Below are positions 42,648-54,100 of a DNA stretch of 64,000 nucleotides, piece by piece. This DNA is from Olsenella sp. (GTDB lineage Bacteria; Actinomycetota; Coriobacteriia; Coriobacteriales; Atopobiaceae), in contig JALCMG010000005.1 in NCBI GenBank assembly GCA_022648325.1, forward strand, positions 1-64,000. Reading direction: 5' to 3'. The notes beneath the pieces are model-generated. The model was not told the origin of the DNA. It did no database searches and saw only the letters and a program-made list of their open reading frames with translations. The position numbers and the translations under genes are program-made. Numbering within the stretch: position 1 is the stretch's first letter; every line of letters begins with the position of its first letter.

Positions 42648-44795
42648 ATGCAGACTCGTGACAGTTCTCTGTATCTGAGCGATGACGATCTCTACCTGCT
42701 AGCAAAGGGCGAGTGGTACCGCAGCTACGACAAGATGGGTGCTCATCAGGCCGTTGGCGAGAACGGCAACGAGGGCTTCCACTTTGCCGTGTGGGCCCCA
42801 CAGGCAAAGAGCGTCCACGTGATCGGAGAGTTCAACGGCTGGGATGAGTGGGCAAGCCCCCTCGCCAAAACCAAGACCGGTGACGTTTGGGAGGGCTTTG
42901 TCCCCGGCGTCCAGATGGGCTCTCTCTACAAGTTCGTAATCGAGACAAACTCCGGCAAGCTTCTCTACAAGGCCGACCCCTACGCGTTTCTGGCCGAGAA
43001 GGCACCGGGTACGGCGTCGCGCACGTATGACATTAACGGCTACAACTGGGGCGACGATGCATGGCTTGCACAGCGTGCAAAGGAAGATAAGCTCAAGAGC
43101 CGCCTCAACATCTTTGAGATTCACCTTGGATCGTGGCGCCGCCATGGTGACGAGCCCCAGGGCGATCCGCGTCCAGATGGCACCTACCCCGGTCCCGGCG
43201 ACCCGTTCCCCGCGCAGCGCGGCGAGTTTTACTCCTACGACGACCTCTCCGTTGAGCTGGTGGACTACGTGCGCTCGATGGGCTACTCGCATATCGAGCT
43301 CATGCCCGTCATGGAGCACCCATTTGATGGCTCGTGGGGCTATCAGGTGACGGGATACTTTGCCCCCACCTCGCGCTACGGCGAGCCCAAGCAGTTCAAG
43401 CATTTTATTGACACCTGCCACGCTGCTGGCATTGGCGTCATTCTCGACTGGGTGCCGGGCGGCTTCTGCGCAGACGAGCAGGGCCTTGCCACGTTCAACG
43501 GCGAGATGCTCTACGAGAACGAGATTCACCCCAACTGGGGCACGCACAAGTTCGACTTCTCGCGCGGACAGGTGCGCACCTTCCTCATCTCCAACCTGCT
43601 CTACTGGATTGACGAGTACCACGCGGACGGTATCCGCATGGACGGCGTCACTTCGATGCTTTACCTCAACTTCGGCGTGGACGACCCGCGTCTCAAAAAG
43701 TTCAACTCGCGTGGCACCGAGGAGGACGACGAGGCCATCGCGTTTGTGCGCCAGTGCAACTCCACGGTGGGCAAGTACTACCCCGACGTCTCGATGATTG
43801 CCGAGGAGTCAACGGCATGGCCGCTCGTGACCTACCCGCCCGAGGACGGTGGCCTGGGCTTCAACTTCAAGTGGGACATGGGCTGGATGAACGACACGCT
43901 GCACTACATGCAGACCGACTTCCCCTATCGCCCCGGTAACCACCGGCTGCTCACCTTCTCGACCATGTACCAGTTCAACGAGAACTTCGTGCTTCCGCTT
44001 AGCCATGACGAGGTGGTCAACGGCAAGTGCTCGCTCATCACGCGCATGCCCGGTGACTACTGGTGCCAGTTCGCCGGCATGAGGGCACTCGCCTTCTACC
44101 AGATGACGCACTCCGGCGGCAAGCTTAACTTCATGGGCAACGAGATTGCCCAGTTCATCGAGTGGCGCTACTACGAGGGAATCCAGTACTTCCTCGCCGA
44201 GCAGTACGATACACACCGCCACCAGCAGCAGTTCATTGCGGCGCTCAACGCGTTCTACAACGCGCACCCCGCGCTCTGGCAGTGCCCCTACACAAGTGAC
44301 GGCTTCGAGTGGATAGACGCCGACAACGCGCAGCAGTCGATCATCTCGTTCATCCGCAAGGGCGATAATCCCAAGGACGACCTCGTCATTCTCATCAACT
44401 TTGATGTCAACGCGCACGAGGACTTCCGTCTGGGCGTGCCCGAGGAAGGCTACTACGAGGAGCTCTTCAACTCCGATGCCGAGCAGTTTGGCGGCTCGGG
44501 TGTTGTGAACATCGGCAAGCTCGAGACGAGCGAGACCCCATGGAATGGCCGCAAGCAGTCCGTTGCCCTTCGGGTGCCGCCGCTTGGTGGACTGGTCCTA
44601 CATCGCAGCGGTGCGCTGAGGAAGCGCCGCACAACCACTACGAAGACAAAGCCTTCCACGGCCAAGAAGCCCGCCGCTAAGGCAGCGCCCGCCAAGACCG
44701 CCGCAAAGAAGGCAGCACCCGCGGCAAAGAAGCCCGCCGCTAAGAAGCCCTCTACACGTCGCTCGACATCCGGGGGCACGGCAAAGAGCAAGTAG
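42648..44795 (+). CDS. glgB: glycogen branching enzyme with K/A-rich tail
   Basis: A 715-residue 1,4-alpha-glucan branching enzyme. A CBM48 domain (FAVWAPQAKSVHVIGEFNGWD) precedes a GH13 barrel with WVPGGFCADEQGL, the nucleophile region GIRMDGVTSMLY, acid/base Glu in MIAEESTAWP and LPLSHDEVVNGKCSL. From about residue 657 the enzyme continues into a tail of roughly 58 residues built from KKPAAKAAPAKTAAKKAAP-type repeats, ending STRRSTSGGTAKSK. This resembles histone H1-like bacterial DNA-binding tails and is not part of usual GlgB. GAGGAG precedes ATG. It is transcribed ahead of glgP with its own promoter. Confidence 0.95.
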   Translation: MQTRDSSLYLSDDDLYLLAKGEWYRSYDKMGAHQAVGENGNEGFHFAVWAPQAKSVHVIGEFNGWDEWASPLAKTKTGDVWEGFVPGVQMGSLYKFVIETNSGKLLYKADPYAFLAEKAPGTASRTYDINGYNWGDDAWLAQRAKEDKLKSRLNIFEIHLGSWRRHGDEPQGDPRPDGTYPGPGDPFPAQRGEFYSYDDLSVELVDYVRSMGYSHIELMPVMEHPFDGSWGYQVTGYFAPTSRYGEPKQFKHFIDTCHAAGIGVILDWVPGGFCADEQGLATFNGEMLYENEIHPNWGTHKFDFSRGQVRTFLISNLLYWIDEYHADGIRMDGVTSMLYLNFGVDDPRLKKFNSRGTEEDDEAIAFVRQCNSTVGKYYPDVSMIAEESTAWPLVTYPPEDGGLGFNFKWDMGWMNDTLHYMQTDFPYRPGNHRLLTFSTMYQFNENFVLPLSHDEVVNGKCSLITRMPGDYWCQFAGMRALAFYQMTHSGGKLNFMGNEIAQFIEWRYYEGIQYFLAEQYDTHRHQQQFIAALNAFYNAHPALWQCPYTSDGFEWIDADNAQQSIISFIRKGDNPKDDLVILINFDVNAHEDFRLGVPEEGYYEELFNSDAEQFGGSGVVNIGKLETSETPWNGRKQSVALRVPPLGGLVLHRSGALRKRRTTTTKTKPSTAKKPAAKAAPAKTAAKKAAPAAKKPAAKKPSTRRSTSGGTAKSK

Positions 44796-44802
44796 ACTAG
44801 CG

Positions 44803-44846
44803 TTCGTCACGCGTGCCACACCATTAGGCAACGTGCGCGTGACGAA
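44803..44846. terminator. inverted repeat between glgB and glgP
   Basis: TTCGTCACGCG (44803-44813) and its exact complement (44836-44846) enclose 22 nt. It lies 8 bases after the glgB stop and ends 9 bases before the glgP -10 box, so it could be a terminator, an operator or both. Confidence 0.5.
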
Positions 44847-44854
44847 TACCTCCG

Positions 44855-44877
44855 TATAATGGGACGGGAACGTTCCC
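44855..44877 (+). promoter_or_regulatory. glgP promoter with GGGAACGTTCCC palindrome
   Basis: A perfect -10 TATAAT (44855-44860) is followed at 44866-44877 by the perfect 12-bp palindrome GGGAACGTTCCC, where a repressor would cover the transcription start. No clear -35 is seen. The same half-sites occur upstream of glgB. Confidence 0.6.
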
Positions 44878-44925
44878 ACGTTATTGGTGGGCGTCCCGGC
44901 CCAGAAGACATGACATTGGAGTCGC

Positions 44926-47355
44926 ATGGCACAGGAAAAGGTATTCAAGAACACCGCAGACTTTGAGAAGCAGTACCGCGAGGCTTGCATGGCAGACCTC
45001 AGCAAGAAGTTCGAGGACTGCACCGAGCTCGAGCGCTACCAGGTTCTTGCAACGCTCATCGCAAAGAAGTCGCGCAACGTTGGCATTGGCACTCATGAGG
45101 CTGGCGAGAAGAAGGTCTACTACTTCTCCCTCGAGTTCCTTCTCGGTCCGCTGCTTGATAACTACCTGCTCAACCTCGGCGTCCACGACATTGTTGCCAA
45201 GGGCGTGGAGGACATGGGCGGCTCTCTTGAGACCATCTGCCGCCAGGAGGCGGACCCCGGCCTTGGCAACGGCGGCCTCGGCCGTCTTGCCGCGTGCCTC
45301 CTCGATTCCATGGCCCACGAGGGCATTGCCGGTTACGGCAACGGCATGCGCTACCACTATGGCCTGTTCCGCCAGGTCATCGAAGGAGGCCGTCAGGTTG
45401 AGAAGACCGACAACTGGCTCGAGAATGGCTTCCCCTGGGAGTTGCGTCGTGATTCCGACACGGTGATCGTCCAGTTTGGCGGTCAGGTCGTGCGCCACGA
45501 GGACGAGAGCGGGCGCTACTGGTTCACGCAAGAGGGCGGCGACAAGGTGCGTGCTGTGCCATACGACGTGCCTATCGTTGGCTATGGCATCAAGAAGGTC
45601 AACCGTCTGCGCCTCTGGAGCGCTGAGCCCTACGAGGAGAACTTTGACCTCGATGCGTTCAACGCCGGAGACTACGCCAAGGCGAACAAGTTCCGCTCCG
45701 ATATCGAGGCCATCTCTACGATTCTCTATCCCAACGACTCTGGCGAGCACGGCAAGATTCTCCGGCTCAAGCAGGAATACCTGTTTGTCTCCGCTGGCCT
45801 CCAGACCATCCTCGGTACGTATGAGCGTGACTTTGGCCCCGACTGGGAGCACCTTGCCGACCACGTGGCCATTCACACCAACGACACGCACCCCGCCATG
45901 TGTGGCCCCGAGCTCATGAGGCTTCTGGTCGACGAGCACGGCGTTGACTTTGACCTCGCTTTCAAGATTGCCAAGGAGACCATCTCCTACACCAACCACA
46001 CGGTCATGCCCGAGGCGCTCGAGAAGTGGCCAATCAACACCTTCCGCTCCCTCATGCCGCGCCTCTGCATGTTCATCGAGGAAATCGACCGTCGTTATCG
46101 CGAGAACTTCCCCCACACCTTCCCGGACTGGGGCGAGATGCTCAAGAGCACGGCAATCCTGTGGGACGGCCAGGTTCGCATGGCCAACCTCTCCATCATC
46201 TTCAGCCACTCGGTGAACGGCGTCTCTGCGCTCCACACGAGCATCCTCGAGGAGACGGTGCTCAAGGATTTCTACCGCCTCAACCCCGAGATATTCAACA
46301 ACAAGACCAACGGCGTCTCTCACCGTCGCTTCCTGGCAGAGGCGAACCCCTCGTACGCCAACCTCATCTCTGGCGCAATTGGCAAGGGGTGGCTGGATGA
46401 CGCCTTCGAGCTCGAGAGGCTCACCGCGTATGAGGAGGATTCCGGCTTCCTGGACGAGATGGAGAAGGCCAAGCTCGCAGACAAGCGTCGCCTTGCGGAC
46501 TACATTCACGAGACCTCCGGTGTCGGCCTTGACTGCTCCATGGTCTTTGACGTGCAGGTTAAGCGCTTCCACGCCTACAAGCGTCAGCTCCTCAACGTGT
46601 TCAAGATCCTGGACGTCTACAACCGCATCCTTGCCGACCCGCATTATGACCCGTGTCCTACTGCCTTTATCTTCTCGGGAAAGGCCGCGCAAAGCTATGC
46701 CTTCGCCAAGGAGGTTATCCGCCTCATCAACTCCGTTGCCGACGTGGTGAACAACGACGAGCGTGTGAACGACAAGATCAAGGTTGCGTTCGTGCCCAAC
46801 TTCGCCGTCTCGAGCGCCCAGCTCATCTACCCGGCAGCAGAGATTTCCGAGCAGATCTCTACCGCTGGCACCGAGGCCTCCGGCACCTCCAACATGAAGC
46901 TCATGATGAACGCCGCCATCACGCTTGGCACCTACGACGGCGCAAACGTCGAGATTGCCAAGCTCGTTGGTGACGAGAACATCAAGATCTTTGGTCTGCG
47001 TACCGAGGAGGTCGAGGCCCTGCATGCCTCCGGCCATTACTTCGCGTGGGACCAGTACAACGCCGACCGCGAGCGGCTTGGTCGCGTAGTCGACATGCTC
47101 TCCGATGGCTCGCTCGCGCGTCTCTCCGGTAACTTTGAGAGCATCCACGACTACCTCATGGTGAGCAACGATCCGGACCTCGTTCTGCGCGACTTCCGCT
47201 CCTATGTTGACGCTTGGGACGAGCTCACCACCGCCTACGGAGACCGCGCCGCATGGAACAAGTCGGCGCTGCACAATACCGCCAAGGCCGGATACTTCTC
47301 TAGTGACCGAACCATTCGCGAGTATATGAGTGACATCTGGCATATTGAGGCTTAG
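44926..47355 (+). CDS. glgP: glycogen/maltodextrin phosphorylase
   Basis: An 809-residue PLP enzyme releasing glucose-1-phosphate from alpha-1,4-glucans. [19 protein letters not shown] and [15 protein letters not shown] near the N-terminus and [23 protein letters not shown] with the PLP lysine near the C-terminus are diagnostic, and the length is normal. GGAG precedes ATG. It leads an operon with glgC, glgD, glgA and the GH13-GH77 fusion, so synthesis and breakdown genes are co-expressed from one promoter with the palindromic box. Confidence 0.96.
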   Translation: MAQEKVFKNTADFEKQYREACMADLSKKFEDCTELERYQVLATLIAKKSRNVGIGTHEAGEKKVYYFSLEFLLGPLLDNYLLNLGVHDIVAKGVEDMGGSLETICRQEADPGLGNGGLGRLAACLLDSMAHEGIAGYGNGMRYHYGLFRQVIEGGRQVEKTDNWLENGFPWELRRDSDTVIVQFGGQVVRHEDESGRYWFTQEGGDKVRAVPYDVPIVGYGIKKVNRLRLWSAEPYEENFDLDAFNAGDYAKANKFRSDIEAISTILYPNDSGEHGKILRLKQEYLFVSAGLQTILGTYERDFGPDWEHLADHVAIHTNDTHPAMCGPELMRLLVDEHGVDFDLAFKIAKETISYTNHTVMPEALEKWPINTFRSLMPRLCMFIEEIDRRYRENFPHTFPDWGEMLKSTAILWDGQVRMANLSIIFSHSVNGVSALHTSILEETVLKDFYRLNPEIFNNKTNGVSHRRFLAEANPSYANLISGAIGKGWLDDAFELERLTAYEEDSGFLDEMEKAKLADKRRLADYIHETSGVGLDCSMVFDVQVKRFHAYKRQLLNVFKILDVYNRILADPHYDPCPTAFIFSGKAAQSYAFAKEVIRLINSVADVVNNDERVNDKIKVAFVPNFAVSSAQLIYPAAEISEQISTAGTEASGTSNMKLMMNAAITLGTYDGANVEIAKLVGDENIKIFGLRTEEVEALHASGHYFAWDQYNADRERLGRVVDMLSDGSLARLSGNFESIHDYLMVSNDPDLVLRDFRSYVDAWDELTTAYGDRAAWNKSALHNTAKAGYFSSDRTIREYMSDIWHIEA

Positions 47356-47428
47356 GAACCATCCCGCAGACAAGCGGGTTGAAGGTACATGGCATGCATT
47401 GGGACGACTGAAGGGAATGGGGGACCTT

Positions 47429-48574
47429 ATGAGCAAGAAGGAATGCATCGCGATGCTTCTTGCCGGCGGGCAGGGCAGCAGGCTTGGCGCGCTCACCAGC
47501 AATGTGGCAAAGCCTGCCGTCTCGTTTGGGGGCAAGTTCCGCATCATCGACTTTGCGCTCTCCAACTGCGCGAACTCGGGCATCTCGACGGTGGGTGTTC
47601 TCACGCAGTACCGCCCATACCTCCTGCACTCCTACATTGGCACTGGCGAGGCGTGGAACCTCGACGAGCGTGACGGCGGCGTTTCCATCCTCCCGCCGTA
47701 CGCCACCCAGACCGGCGGTGCCTGGTATGAGGGCACTGCAGACGCCGTGACGCAGAACCTTGGCTACATCGAGCAGAACGACCCCGAGTACGTGCTCATC
47801 CTCTCGGGAGACCAGCTCTACCGCATGGACTATGGCAGGATGCTCGAGAACCACAAGCGCCACAACGCCGACCTCACCATCGCCGTAATGCCGGTACCCT
47901 GGGAAGAGGCCTCGCGCTTTGGCATCATTACCCAGGACGAGGACGAGCGCATCCTCAAGTTCACCGAGAAACCCAAGAAGCCCGATTCCAACCTCGCCTC
48001 CATGGGCATCTACATCTTCAACGCCGATCTCCTTGAGGCCTCTCTCAAGGAGGATGCTGTCGACCAGACCTCTGAGCACGACTTCGGTAAGAACATCATC
48101 CCCAAGCTCCTGGCCGACGGCAAACGCCTGTACACGTACGAGTTCAACGGGTTCTGGCGCGACGTTGGCACCATCTCGAGCTATCACGAGACGAGCATGG
48201 ATCTTCTCGGCCCCAACCCCGCCTTCGACCTCTACAGCAAGGACTTCCCCATCATGAGCAACGCCTCCACGAGGCCGCCCGCGTATGTGGGCCGTGATAG
48301 CGACGTCGATGACTGCCTGGTCGCCAACGGTGTTCAGGTCTTCGGCAAGGCCAAGCACTCAATTCTCTCGGTTGACGTCTACGTGGGCGAGCACGCCACG
48401 GTCGTCGACTCCGTCTTGCTCCCCGGTGCCGTCGTGAAAAACGGCGCGCACGTTGTCCGCGCAATCCTCGGCGAGAACTCCGTTGTCGAGGAGAACGTGG
48501 ACCTCGGTAGTGTCGACTCTACGAAGGACACGGCAGTCATTGGGAATGACGTCGTTGTCGGGAAGGGGGAGTAA
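47429..48574 (+). CDS. glgC: glucose-1-phosphate adenylyltransferase
   Basis: A 381-residue ADP-glucose synthase. Nucleotide-binding [15 protein letters not shown] and [19 protein letters not shown], then [27 protein letters not shown] and the left-handed helix C-terminus ([18 protein letters not shown]) are all present. I start at ATG 47429 after GGGGGAC; the frame stays open to 47330 inside the end of glgP but without ribosome site. It is paired with GlgD, three bases downstream, as in firmicutes-type heteromeric enzymes. Confidence 0.95.
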   Translation: MSKKECIAMLLAGGQGSRLGALTSNVAKPAVSFGGKFRIIDFALSNCANSGISTVGVLTQYRPYLLHSYIGTGEAWNLDERDGGVSILPPYATQTGGAWYEGTADAVTQNLGYIEQNDPEYVLILSGDQLYRMDYGRMLENHKRHNADLTIAVMPVPWEEASRFGIITQDEDERILKFTEKPKKPDSNLASMGIYIFNADLLEASLKEDAVDQTSEHDFGKNIIPKLLADGKRLYTYEFNGFWRDVGTISSYHETSMDLLGPNPAFDLYSKDFPIMSNASTRPPAYVGRDSDVDDCLVANGVQVFGKAKHSILSVDVYVGEHATVVDSVLLPGAVVKNGAHVVRAILGENSVVEENVDLGSVDSTKDTAVIGNDVVVGKGE

Positions 48575-48577
48575 GCA

Positions 48578-49672
48578 ATGGAAAAGGTGATTGGTCTTAT
48601 CACGTGCAACTACTCGGCTAAGTCTCCGAGCGCGCTCGTCGAGAGCCGCCCGGTTGCGTCGATGCCGTTCCTTGGCCGCTATCGCCTGGTCGACTTTCCC
48701 CTGTCCAACATGGTCAATGCCGGCCTGCGCACGGTTGGCATGGTCATGCCCTACAACTACCGCTCGCTTATCGACCACGTGGGGTCTGGCAAGGACTGGA
48801 ACCTCGACCGCAAGAACGGCGGCCTCTTCATCCTTCCCGGCTCTGCCTTTGGCACCTCTCGCACAGGCGCTCGCTTCCTGCTGCGCGACCTCGTTCACAA
48901 CAAGGTCTTCTTCACGAGGTCCAAGGCGGACTACGTGGTATTCTCCACCGCGAACTTTGTCTACAACATCAATCTCGACGAGCTGCACAACGCGCATGTG
49001 GCGTCCGGTGCAGACATCACCGTGCTTGTCAAGCAGGCGAGCGGCAACGATGCCGACGTCACTGGCTTTGACCTCGATGGCTCCCGCGTCACCGGCGTGA
49101 AGCACGGCGTCTCCTTCGGCGACGCTGCCTTCCTTGACTGCTTTTTGATTAGTCGCCAGCTGCTTCTCGATATGTTCGACTGGTACGCTGCCACTGATTA
49201 CCTCGACCTCTTTGAGGCTATGGGGAATGACTACGGCCGCGTGAACGTCCAGGCCTACAACTTCAATGGCTATGCAGCCGCGGTGTTCAACAAGAAGAGC
49301 TACTACCGCTCCAACATGGACGCTCTTGATCCGCGTATCAACGCCGAGCTCTTCCCCGAAGGACGCTTCATTAAGACCAAGGCGCACGACACCTCGCCTG
49401 CTAAGTTCGAGGTTGGTTCCCACGTCACCAACTCCCTTGTCTCGGCCGGCTGCCGCATCTTCGGCAGCGTGGGCGATTCTGTCCTGGGTCGTAACGTCAT
49501 CGTGGAGAGCGGCGCTACCATCCGTGGATCCGTGGTGATGCAAGACTGCGTCATCAAGAGTGGCGCTCGCGTCGAGAACGCAATCGTCGACAGGAACAAT
49601 GTCGTCCCGGCAGGCACCGAGCTTCGAGGCACCCCCGAGGACGTCCTCATTAAGGAAAAAGGTCGCGAGTAA
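48578..49672 (+). CDS. glgD: ADP-glucose pyrophosphorylase-related subunit
   Basis: A 364-residue paralogue of GlgC. It keeps the fold (VASMPFLGRYRLVDFPLSNMVNAGLRTVGMV, VFSTANFVYNINLDEL, VLGRNVIVESGATIRGSVVMQDC). It lacks the glycine-rich nucleotide loop seen in GlgC: its start reads VIGLITCNYSAKSP instead. It is therefore probably a regulatory partner rather than a catalytic subunit. GGGAAGGGGGAG precedes ATG, overlapping the glgC end region. The glgC-glgD pair is the arrangement known from bacilli and clostridia. Confidence 0.92.
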   Translation: MEKVIGLITCNYSAKSPSALVESRPVASMPFLGRYRLVDFPLSNMVNAGLRTVGMVMPYNYRSLIDHVGSGKDWNLDRKNGGLFILPGSAFGTSRTGARFLLRDLVHNKVFFTRSKADYVVFSTANFVYNINLDELHNAHVASGADITVLVKQASGNDADVTGFDLDGSRVTGVKHGVSFGDAAFLDCFLISRQLLLDMFDWYAATDYLDLFEAMGNDYGRVNVQAYNFNGYAAAVFNKKSYYRSNMDALDPRINAELFPEGRFIKTKAHDTSPAKFEVGSHVTNSLVSAGCRIFGSVGDSVLGRNVIVESGATIRGSVVMQDCVIKSGARVENAIVDRNNVVPAGTELRGTPEDVLIKEKGRE

Positions 49673-49683
49673 AGGTGGGAACC

Positions 49684-51183
49684 ATGCCAACAAGTGCACA
49701 CCGCAGGAAACTGAGGATCCTCTTTGCATCCTCAGAGGCGGTGCCGTTCGCCAAGACTGGCGGCTTGGGCGACGTGGCGGGCTCCCTCCCGCGCGCGCTC
49801 AAGCACGCCGGTGCCAAGGCGGCAGTCATCATGCCCAAGTACGGCAGCATCCCCCAGGAGTACAGGGGCCGCATGAAGCACGTCGCGGACTTCTACGTGC
49901 CCCTAGCGTGGAGGAGCGTCTACTGCGGTATCGAGAAGCTCGAGCTTCAGGGGCTCGAGTTCTACTTCGTGGACAACGAGGCCTACTTCAAACGTGACGG
50001 ACTCTACGGCTACTTCGATGACGGCGAACGCTTCGCCTTCTTTGCGAAGGCTATCTGCGAGGCCATTGTTAAGGTGCCGGAGCTTGCCTGTGACGTGCTG
50101 CACTGCAACGACTGGCAGACAGCGCTCTGCCCAGTCTTCCTTCGCGAGCTCTATCGCGGCGCCCCGCAGTGCAACGACGTTAAGACCGTGATGACGGTCC
50201 ACAACATCAAGTTCCAGGGGCAGTACGGAGACAAGATGCTCTCCGATGTCCTTGGCCTTGCCGACATCCCGGCCGCCCGTGACCAGCTCTACTGCGATAA
50301 GGACTCGATTAACTTCATGAAGGGCGGCCTGTGCTATGCGGACGCCCTCACCACCGTGAGTCCCAGCTACGCCTACGAGCTTCAGATGCCATTCTATGGA
50401 GAGGGGCTTGACCCCATATTCCGCCGTCGCTCGAGCATCCTCACCGGCATCCTCAACGGCATTGACACCTCCATCTGGAACCCCAAGACCGATGGCATGA
50501 TTGCCGCCAATTACTCTGCCGATGACCTTGCCAACAAGGCCGAGTGCAAGCGCGCCCTTCAGCAGGAGCTTGGCCTTCGCCAGGATCCTACGCGCCCGCT
50601 CGTGGTGATGATTGGGCGTCTCACCAACCAGAAGGGCCTGGGCCTTGTCCGCTACGCCATGGACGGCATCATGAAACGTGGCGTCCAGGTTGCCATTCTC
50701 GGCACCGGTGACGCGGACCAGGAGGAGGCGTTCCGCTACTTCGACCAGAAGTACGGCGACATGATGTGTGCGCGCATCGCCTTTGACAATGCGCTCTCGC
50801 ACCGCATGTATGCAGGCGGAGACATTCTCCTCATGCCGTCTGAGTTCGAGCCCTGCGGCCTCTCTCAGATGATTGCCATGCGTTATGGCACCCTGCCCCT
50901 CGTTCGCGAGACGGGTGGCCTGCGCGACTCGGTTGTCCCGTACAACAAGTTCACCAGGGAGGGCACAGGCTTCCGCTTCTCCAACATGAACGCGGACGAG
51001 ATGGCCGATACGCTCCTTGGCGCGTGCGAGATCTTCTGGACGAACCAAGAGCTCTGGACTAAGCTCATGCTTCAGGCCATGGCGACAGACTTCAGCTGGC
51101 GCCGTGCCGCGAACGACTACATGGACATCTACCACGGGCTTCATCCAGAGGTCATTAGGTACAACAAGAGAAGAGACAGGTAA
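49684..51183 (+). CDS. glgA: glycogen synthase
   Basis: A 499-residue GT5 glycosyltransferase that adds glucose from ADP-glucose to glycogen. The N-terminal RILFASSEAVPFAKTGGLGDVAGSLPRAL contains the KTGGL motif binding ADP-glucose. Further blocks are LHCNDWQTAL, VMTVHNIKFQGQY, LVVMIGRLTNQKGLGLV and the catalytic E in MPSEFEPCGLSQMIAMRYG. I start at ATG 49684 with AGGTGGGA upstream; GTG 49675 is in frame. It is eleven bases after glgD and four before the next gene. Confidence 0.95.
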   Translation: MPTSAHRRKLRILFASSEAVPFAKTGGLGDVAGSLPRALKHAGAKAAVIMPKYGSIPQEYRGRMKHVADFYVPLAWRSVYCGIEKLELQGLEFYFVDNEAYFKRDGLYGYFDDGERFAFFAKAICEAIVKVPELACDVLHCNDWQTALCPVFLRELYRGAPQCNDVKTVMTVHNIKFQGQYGDKMLSDVLGLADIPAARDQLYCDKDSINFMKGGLCYADALTTVSPSYAYELQMPFYGEGLDPIFRRRSSILTGILNGIDTSIWNPKTDGMIAANYSADDLANKAECKRALQQELGLRQDPTRPLVVMIGRLTNQKGLGLVRYAMDGIMKRGVQVAILGTGDADQEEAFRYFDQKYGDMMCARIAFDNALSHRMYAGGDILLMPSEFEPCGLSQMIAMRYGTLPLVRETGGLRDSVVPYNKFTREGTGFRFSNMNADEMADTLLGACEIFWTNQELWTKLMLQAMATDFSWRRAANDYMDIYHGLHPEVIRYNKRRDR

Positions 51184-51186
51184 GTA

Positions 51187-54100
51187 TTGAAGGCGCGTCA
51201 CGTAACTTCTGATAGGGAGTACCGTAATCCCTTTGGCGCCGTCCGGCTGGGCGGCGCCGTTAGTATAGGCATCGACGTCTGGGACGACGATGTGACATTC
51301 TGCACGCTTCGCACTTGGATGGACGGGACAGGGGAGCGACTGCTCGAGATGCATGGCGAGCAACGCGGGAGTGTGACTCACTTCTCTGTCACCTTTACCC
51401 CCGAGCGCACCGGCATCATCTGGTACAGCTTCGATATCGAGGCGTCCGACGGGGCGGTTTGGCGTTACGGCGCACAGCCGGGCTGGACTACCGGCGAGGG
51501 CGCCTTTGCCTACGGAGACCCGCCATCGTTCCAGGTTACTGTCTACAGGCAACGCGCCATTCAGCCCAACTGGTATCGCAACGGTATTGTTTACCAGGTG
51601 TTTCCTGATCGATTTGCGCGAGGGAAGGACTGGCACCGCAGGGCCGATGTCGCCATGGAGCGCCCGCACATCGCCGGCCCGGGACGCGCGGTGGTCGATG
51701 ACTGGTCGACCCCTCCGAGGTACGACAAGGACGAGAATGGCCGAATAAAACGCTGGGACTTCTATGGGGGGACCCTTGAGGGCGTCTGCGACAAGCTCCA
51801 ATACCTCAAGGACCTTGGCGTGACGGTCATCTACCTCAATCCCATTTTCGAGGCCGCGAGCAACCACCGCTACGACACCGGAGACTACATGGCTATCGAC
51901 CCCATGCTGGGGGACGAGGAGAGCTTCCGGCGCCTGTGCGTGGATGCCGAGGAAATGGGAATCTCGGTAATTCTGGACGGCGTGTTCAACCACACCGGCT
52001 GCGACTCGCGTTACTTCAACAAGTATGGGAACTATCCAGACTCCGTGGGTGCCTACCAGAGCGCGGACTCCGTCTACCGCTCGTGGTACACCTTCCGCGA
52101 CGATGGGACCTACGACAGCTGGTGGGGCGTAGATGATCTGCCTGCCATCAACGAGAGCGACCCCTCCTACCACGAGTTTATTTGCGGGCGAGAGGGCGTA
52201 GTACGTCGATGGCTGCGCGACGGCGCGCGTGGTTGGCGTCTTGACGTGGCAGACGAGCTGCCGGACAGCTTCATCGTAGACATCAAACATGCAGTGCTTG
52301 CCGAGAAGCCCGACGGCCTTCTTCTGGGCGAGGTATGGGAGGACGCCAGCAACAAGGCTGCCTATGGGTCCTTGCGCCAGTACTTCGAGGGGTCCGAGCT
52401 CGACGGCACCATGAACTACCCGCTGCGCGAGGGTCTTCTCGCCTTCATGCGCAACGAGATTGGTGCGCAAGAACTCACGAGGCGCCTTGAGCAGCTGGGG
52501 GAGAACTACCCCGGCCAGGCGCTTTACAGCGAGCTTAACCTCCTGGGCAGCCATGACCGCGAGCGTCTGTTCACGACGCTGGGTGGCGCACCCAATCCCG
52601 ACACGCTCTCCGAGCCCGAGCGCGCGTCGTATCGCCTTGACCCCGGCCAGCGCAACCTTGCCAAGAGTCGCCTGTGGGCGATCACGCTGCTGCAGATGAC
52701 GCTCCCCGGCGTTCCCTGCATCTACTACGGTGACGAGCGGGGCATGGAGGGATTCCGTGATCCCTACAGCCGTGCTGCATATCCCTGGGATGGCGGCGAC
52801 AAGGACTGCTTTGACATCTACCGCAACGCAATCGCCGTGCGCAAGACGCTCGACGTGCTGGTGAATGGCCGCTTCAATCCCTTTGCGGTAGGCGACGACG
52901 TCTTTGGCTTCTGGCGTAGGAGCCGCACCAAGAGCGACTGCGTCTGCGTTCTCGTGAACGCAAGCCTCAACGCGCCGCATACCGTGCGGGTGCCCATCGA
53001 GAGCGGCATGGAGGTCTCGGACATCGTCTCTGGTAGAGACCCCAAGATCTCCCAGGGACAGGCGGAGGTCTTCCTCTGGCCGCTGGGTACGGCAGTGCTC
53101 CACTTCCACAGGCGCGTGCGGCTTCAGAAGCCACTCGAGCGTGGCATGGGCGTGCTGTGCCACATCACCTCGGTGCCCAACGGTGACAGGCCCGGAACCT
53201 TGGGTGCGCCGGCAAAGCGCTTTGTCGACTGGCTTGCCAGCTGTGGCCAGCGTTACTGGCAGGTGCTCCCCGTGAACCCCACGGACGAGTACGGTTCGCC
53301 ATACGCGGGCCTTGCTGCAAATGCTGGCAACGTCGCGCTCCTCGAGCGGGATCTTGAGGAGGTGCTTGCGGATGACGCCCTCTTTGGGGATGGTCGCTTT
53401 GTCGAGTTCTGCGATGACAACGACTACTGGCTCACGCCCTACGCCACCTTCTGTGCGCTCAAGGACAAGTTCGACGGCGCTCCGTGGCAGGTATGGCCCG
53501 AGCGCTACCGCGGATACTCGCCACGCCTTGCTGATGATCCCGAGCTTGCCGCGGGCATAGCGGCGGCACGCAAGCTGCAGTATGAGTTCCAGCTCGAGTG
53601 GGATGAGCTTCGGAAGTATGCCAATGAGCGTGGCGTGCGCATCGTGGGCGACATGCCCATGTACGTCTCGGCAGACTCTTCCGACGTATGGAGCGAGCAG
53701 GATATCTTTAACCTCGATTCGGATGGGCATGCAGCCATGCAGGCCGGTGCTCCGGCAGACCAGCTCTCCGCCGAGGGGCAGCTTTGGGGCAACCCCACAT
53801 ACGACTGGGACGCGCTGCGTTCGGATGGCTACGACTGGTGGCTCCGCAGGCTCGACCGTGCCTTTAAGCTGTACGACTACGTACGGCTCGATCACTTTAT
53901 TGGGTTCTCCTCGTATTACCAGATTGAGGCGGGCAAGCCCGCGACCGAGGGCGAATACGCCTTTGGACCGGGTGCGAACCTCTTCGTTGCCGCAAACAAG
54001 CTCTTTGGTGGCCTACCCCTCATCGCAGAGGACCTGGGCAACGTTACTCCTGCCGTGCGCGCGCTCGTTGCGGAGACGGGCGTGCCGGGAATGAGCGTCG

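Noticed and set aside
47330-47428. A longer GlgC starting inside the end of glgP
   Set aside because: The extra 33 residues have no ribosome site and are not part of the family; ATG 47429 has GGGGGAC upstream and begins directly before the conserved [11 protein letters not shown].
49903-53895. A 1330-codon open frame on the minus strand opposite glgA and the GH13-GH77 gene
   Set aside because: It is a GC-skew shadow of two genes with full sets of catalytic motifs; it has no domain of its own. The same applies to long antisense frames opposite pgi, the first GH3 gene, glgP, EIIC and mfd.
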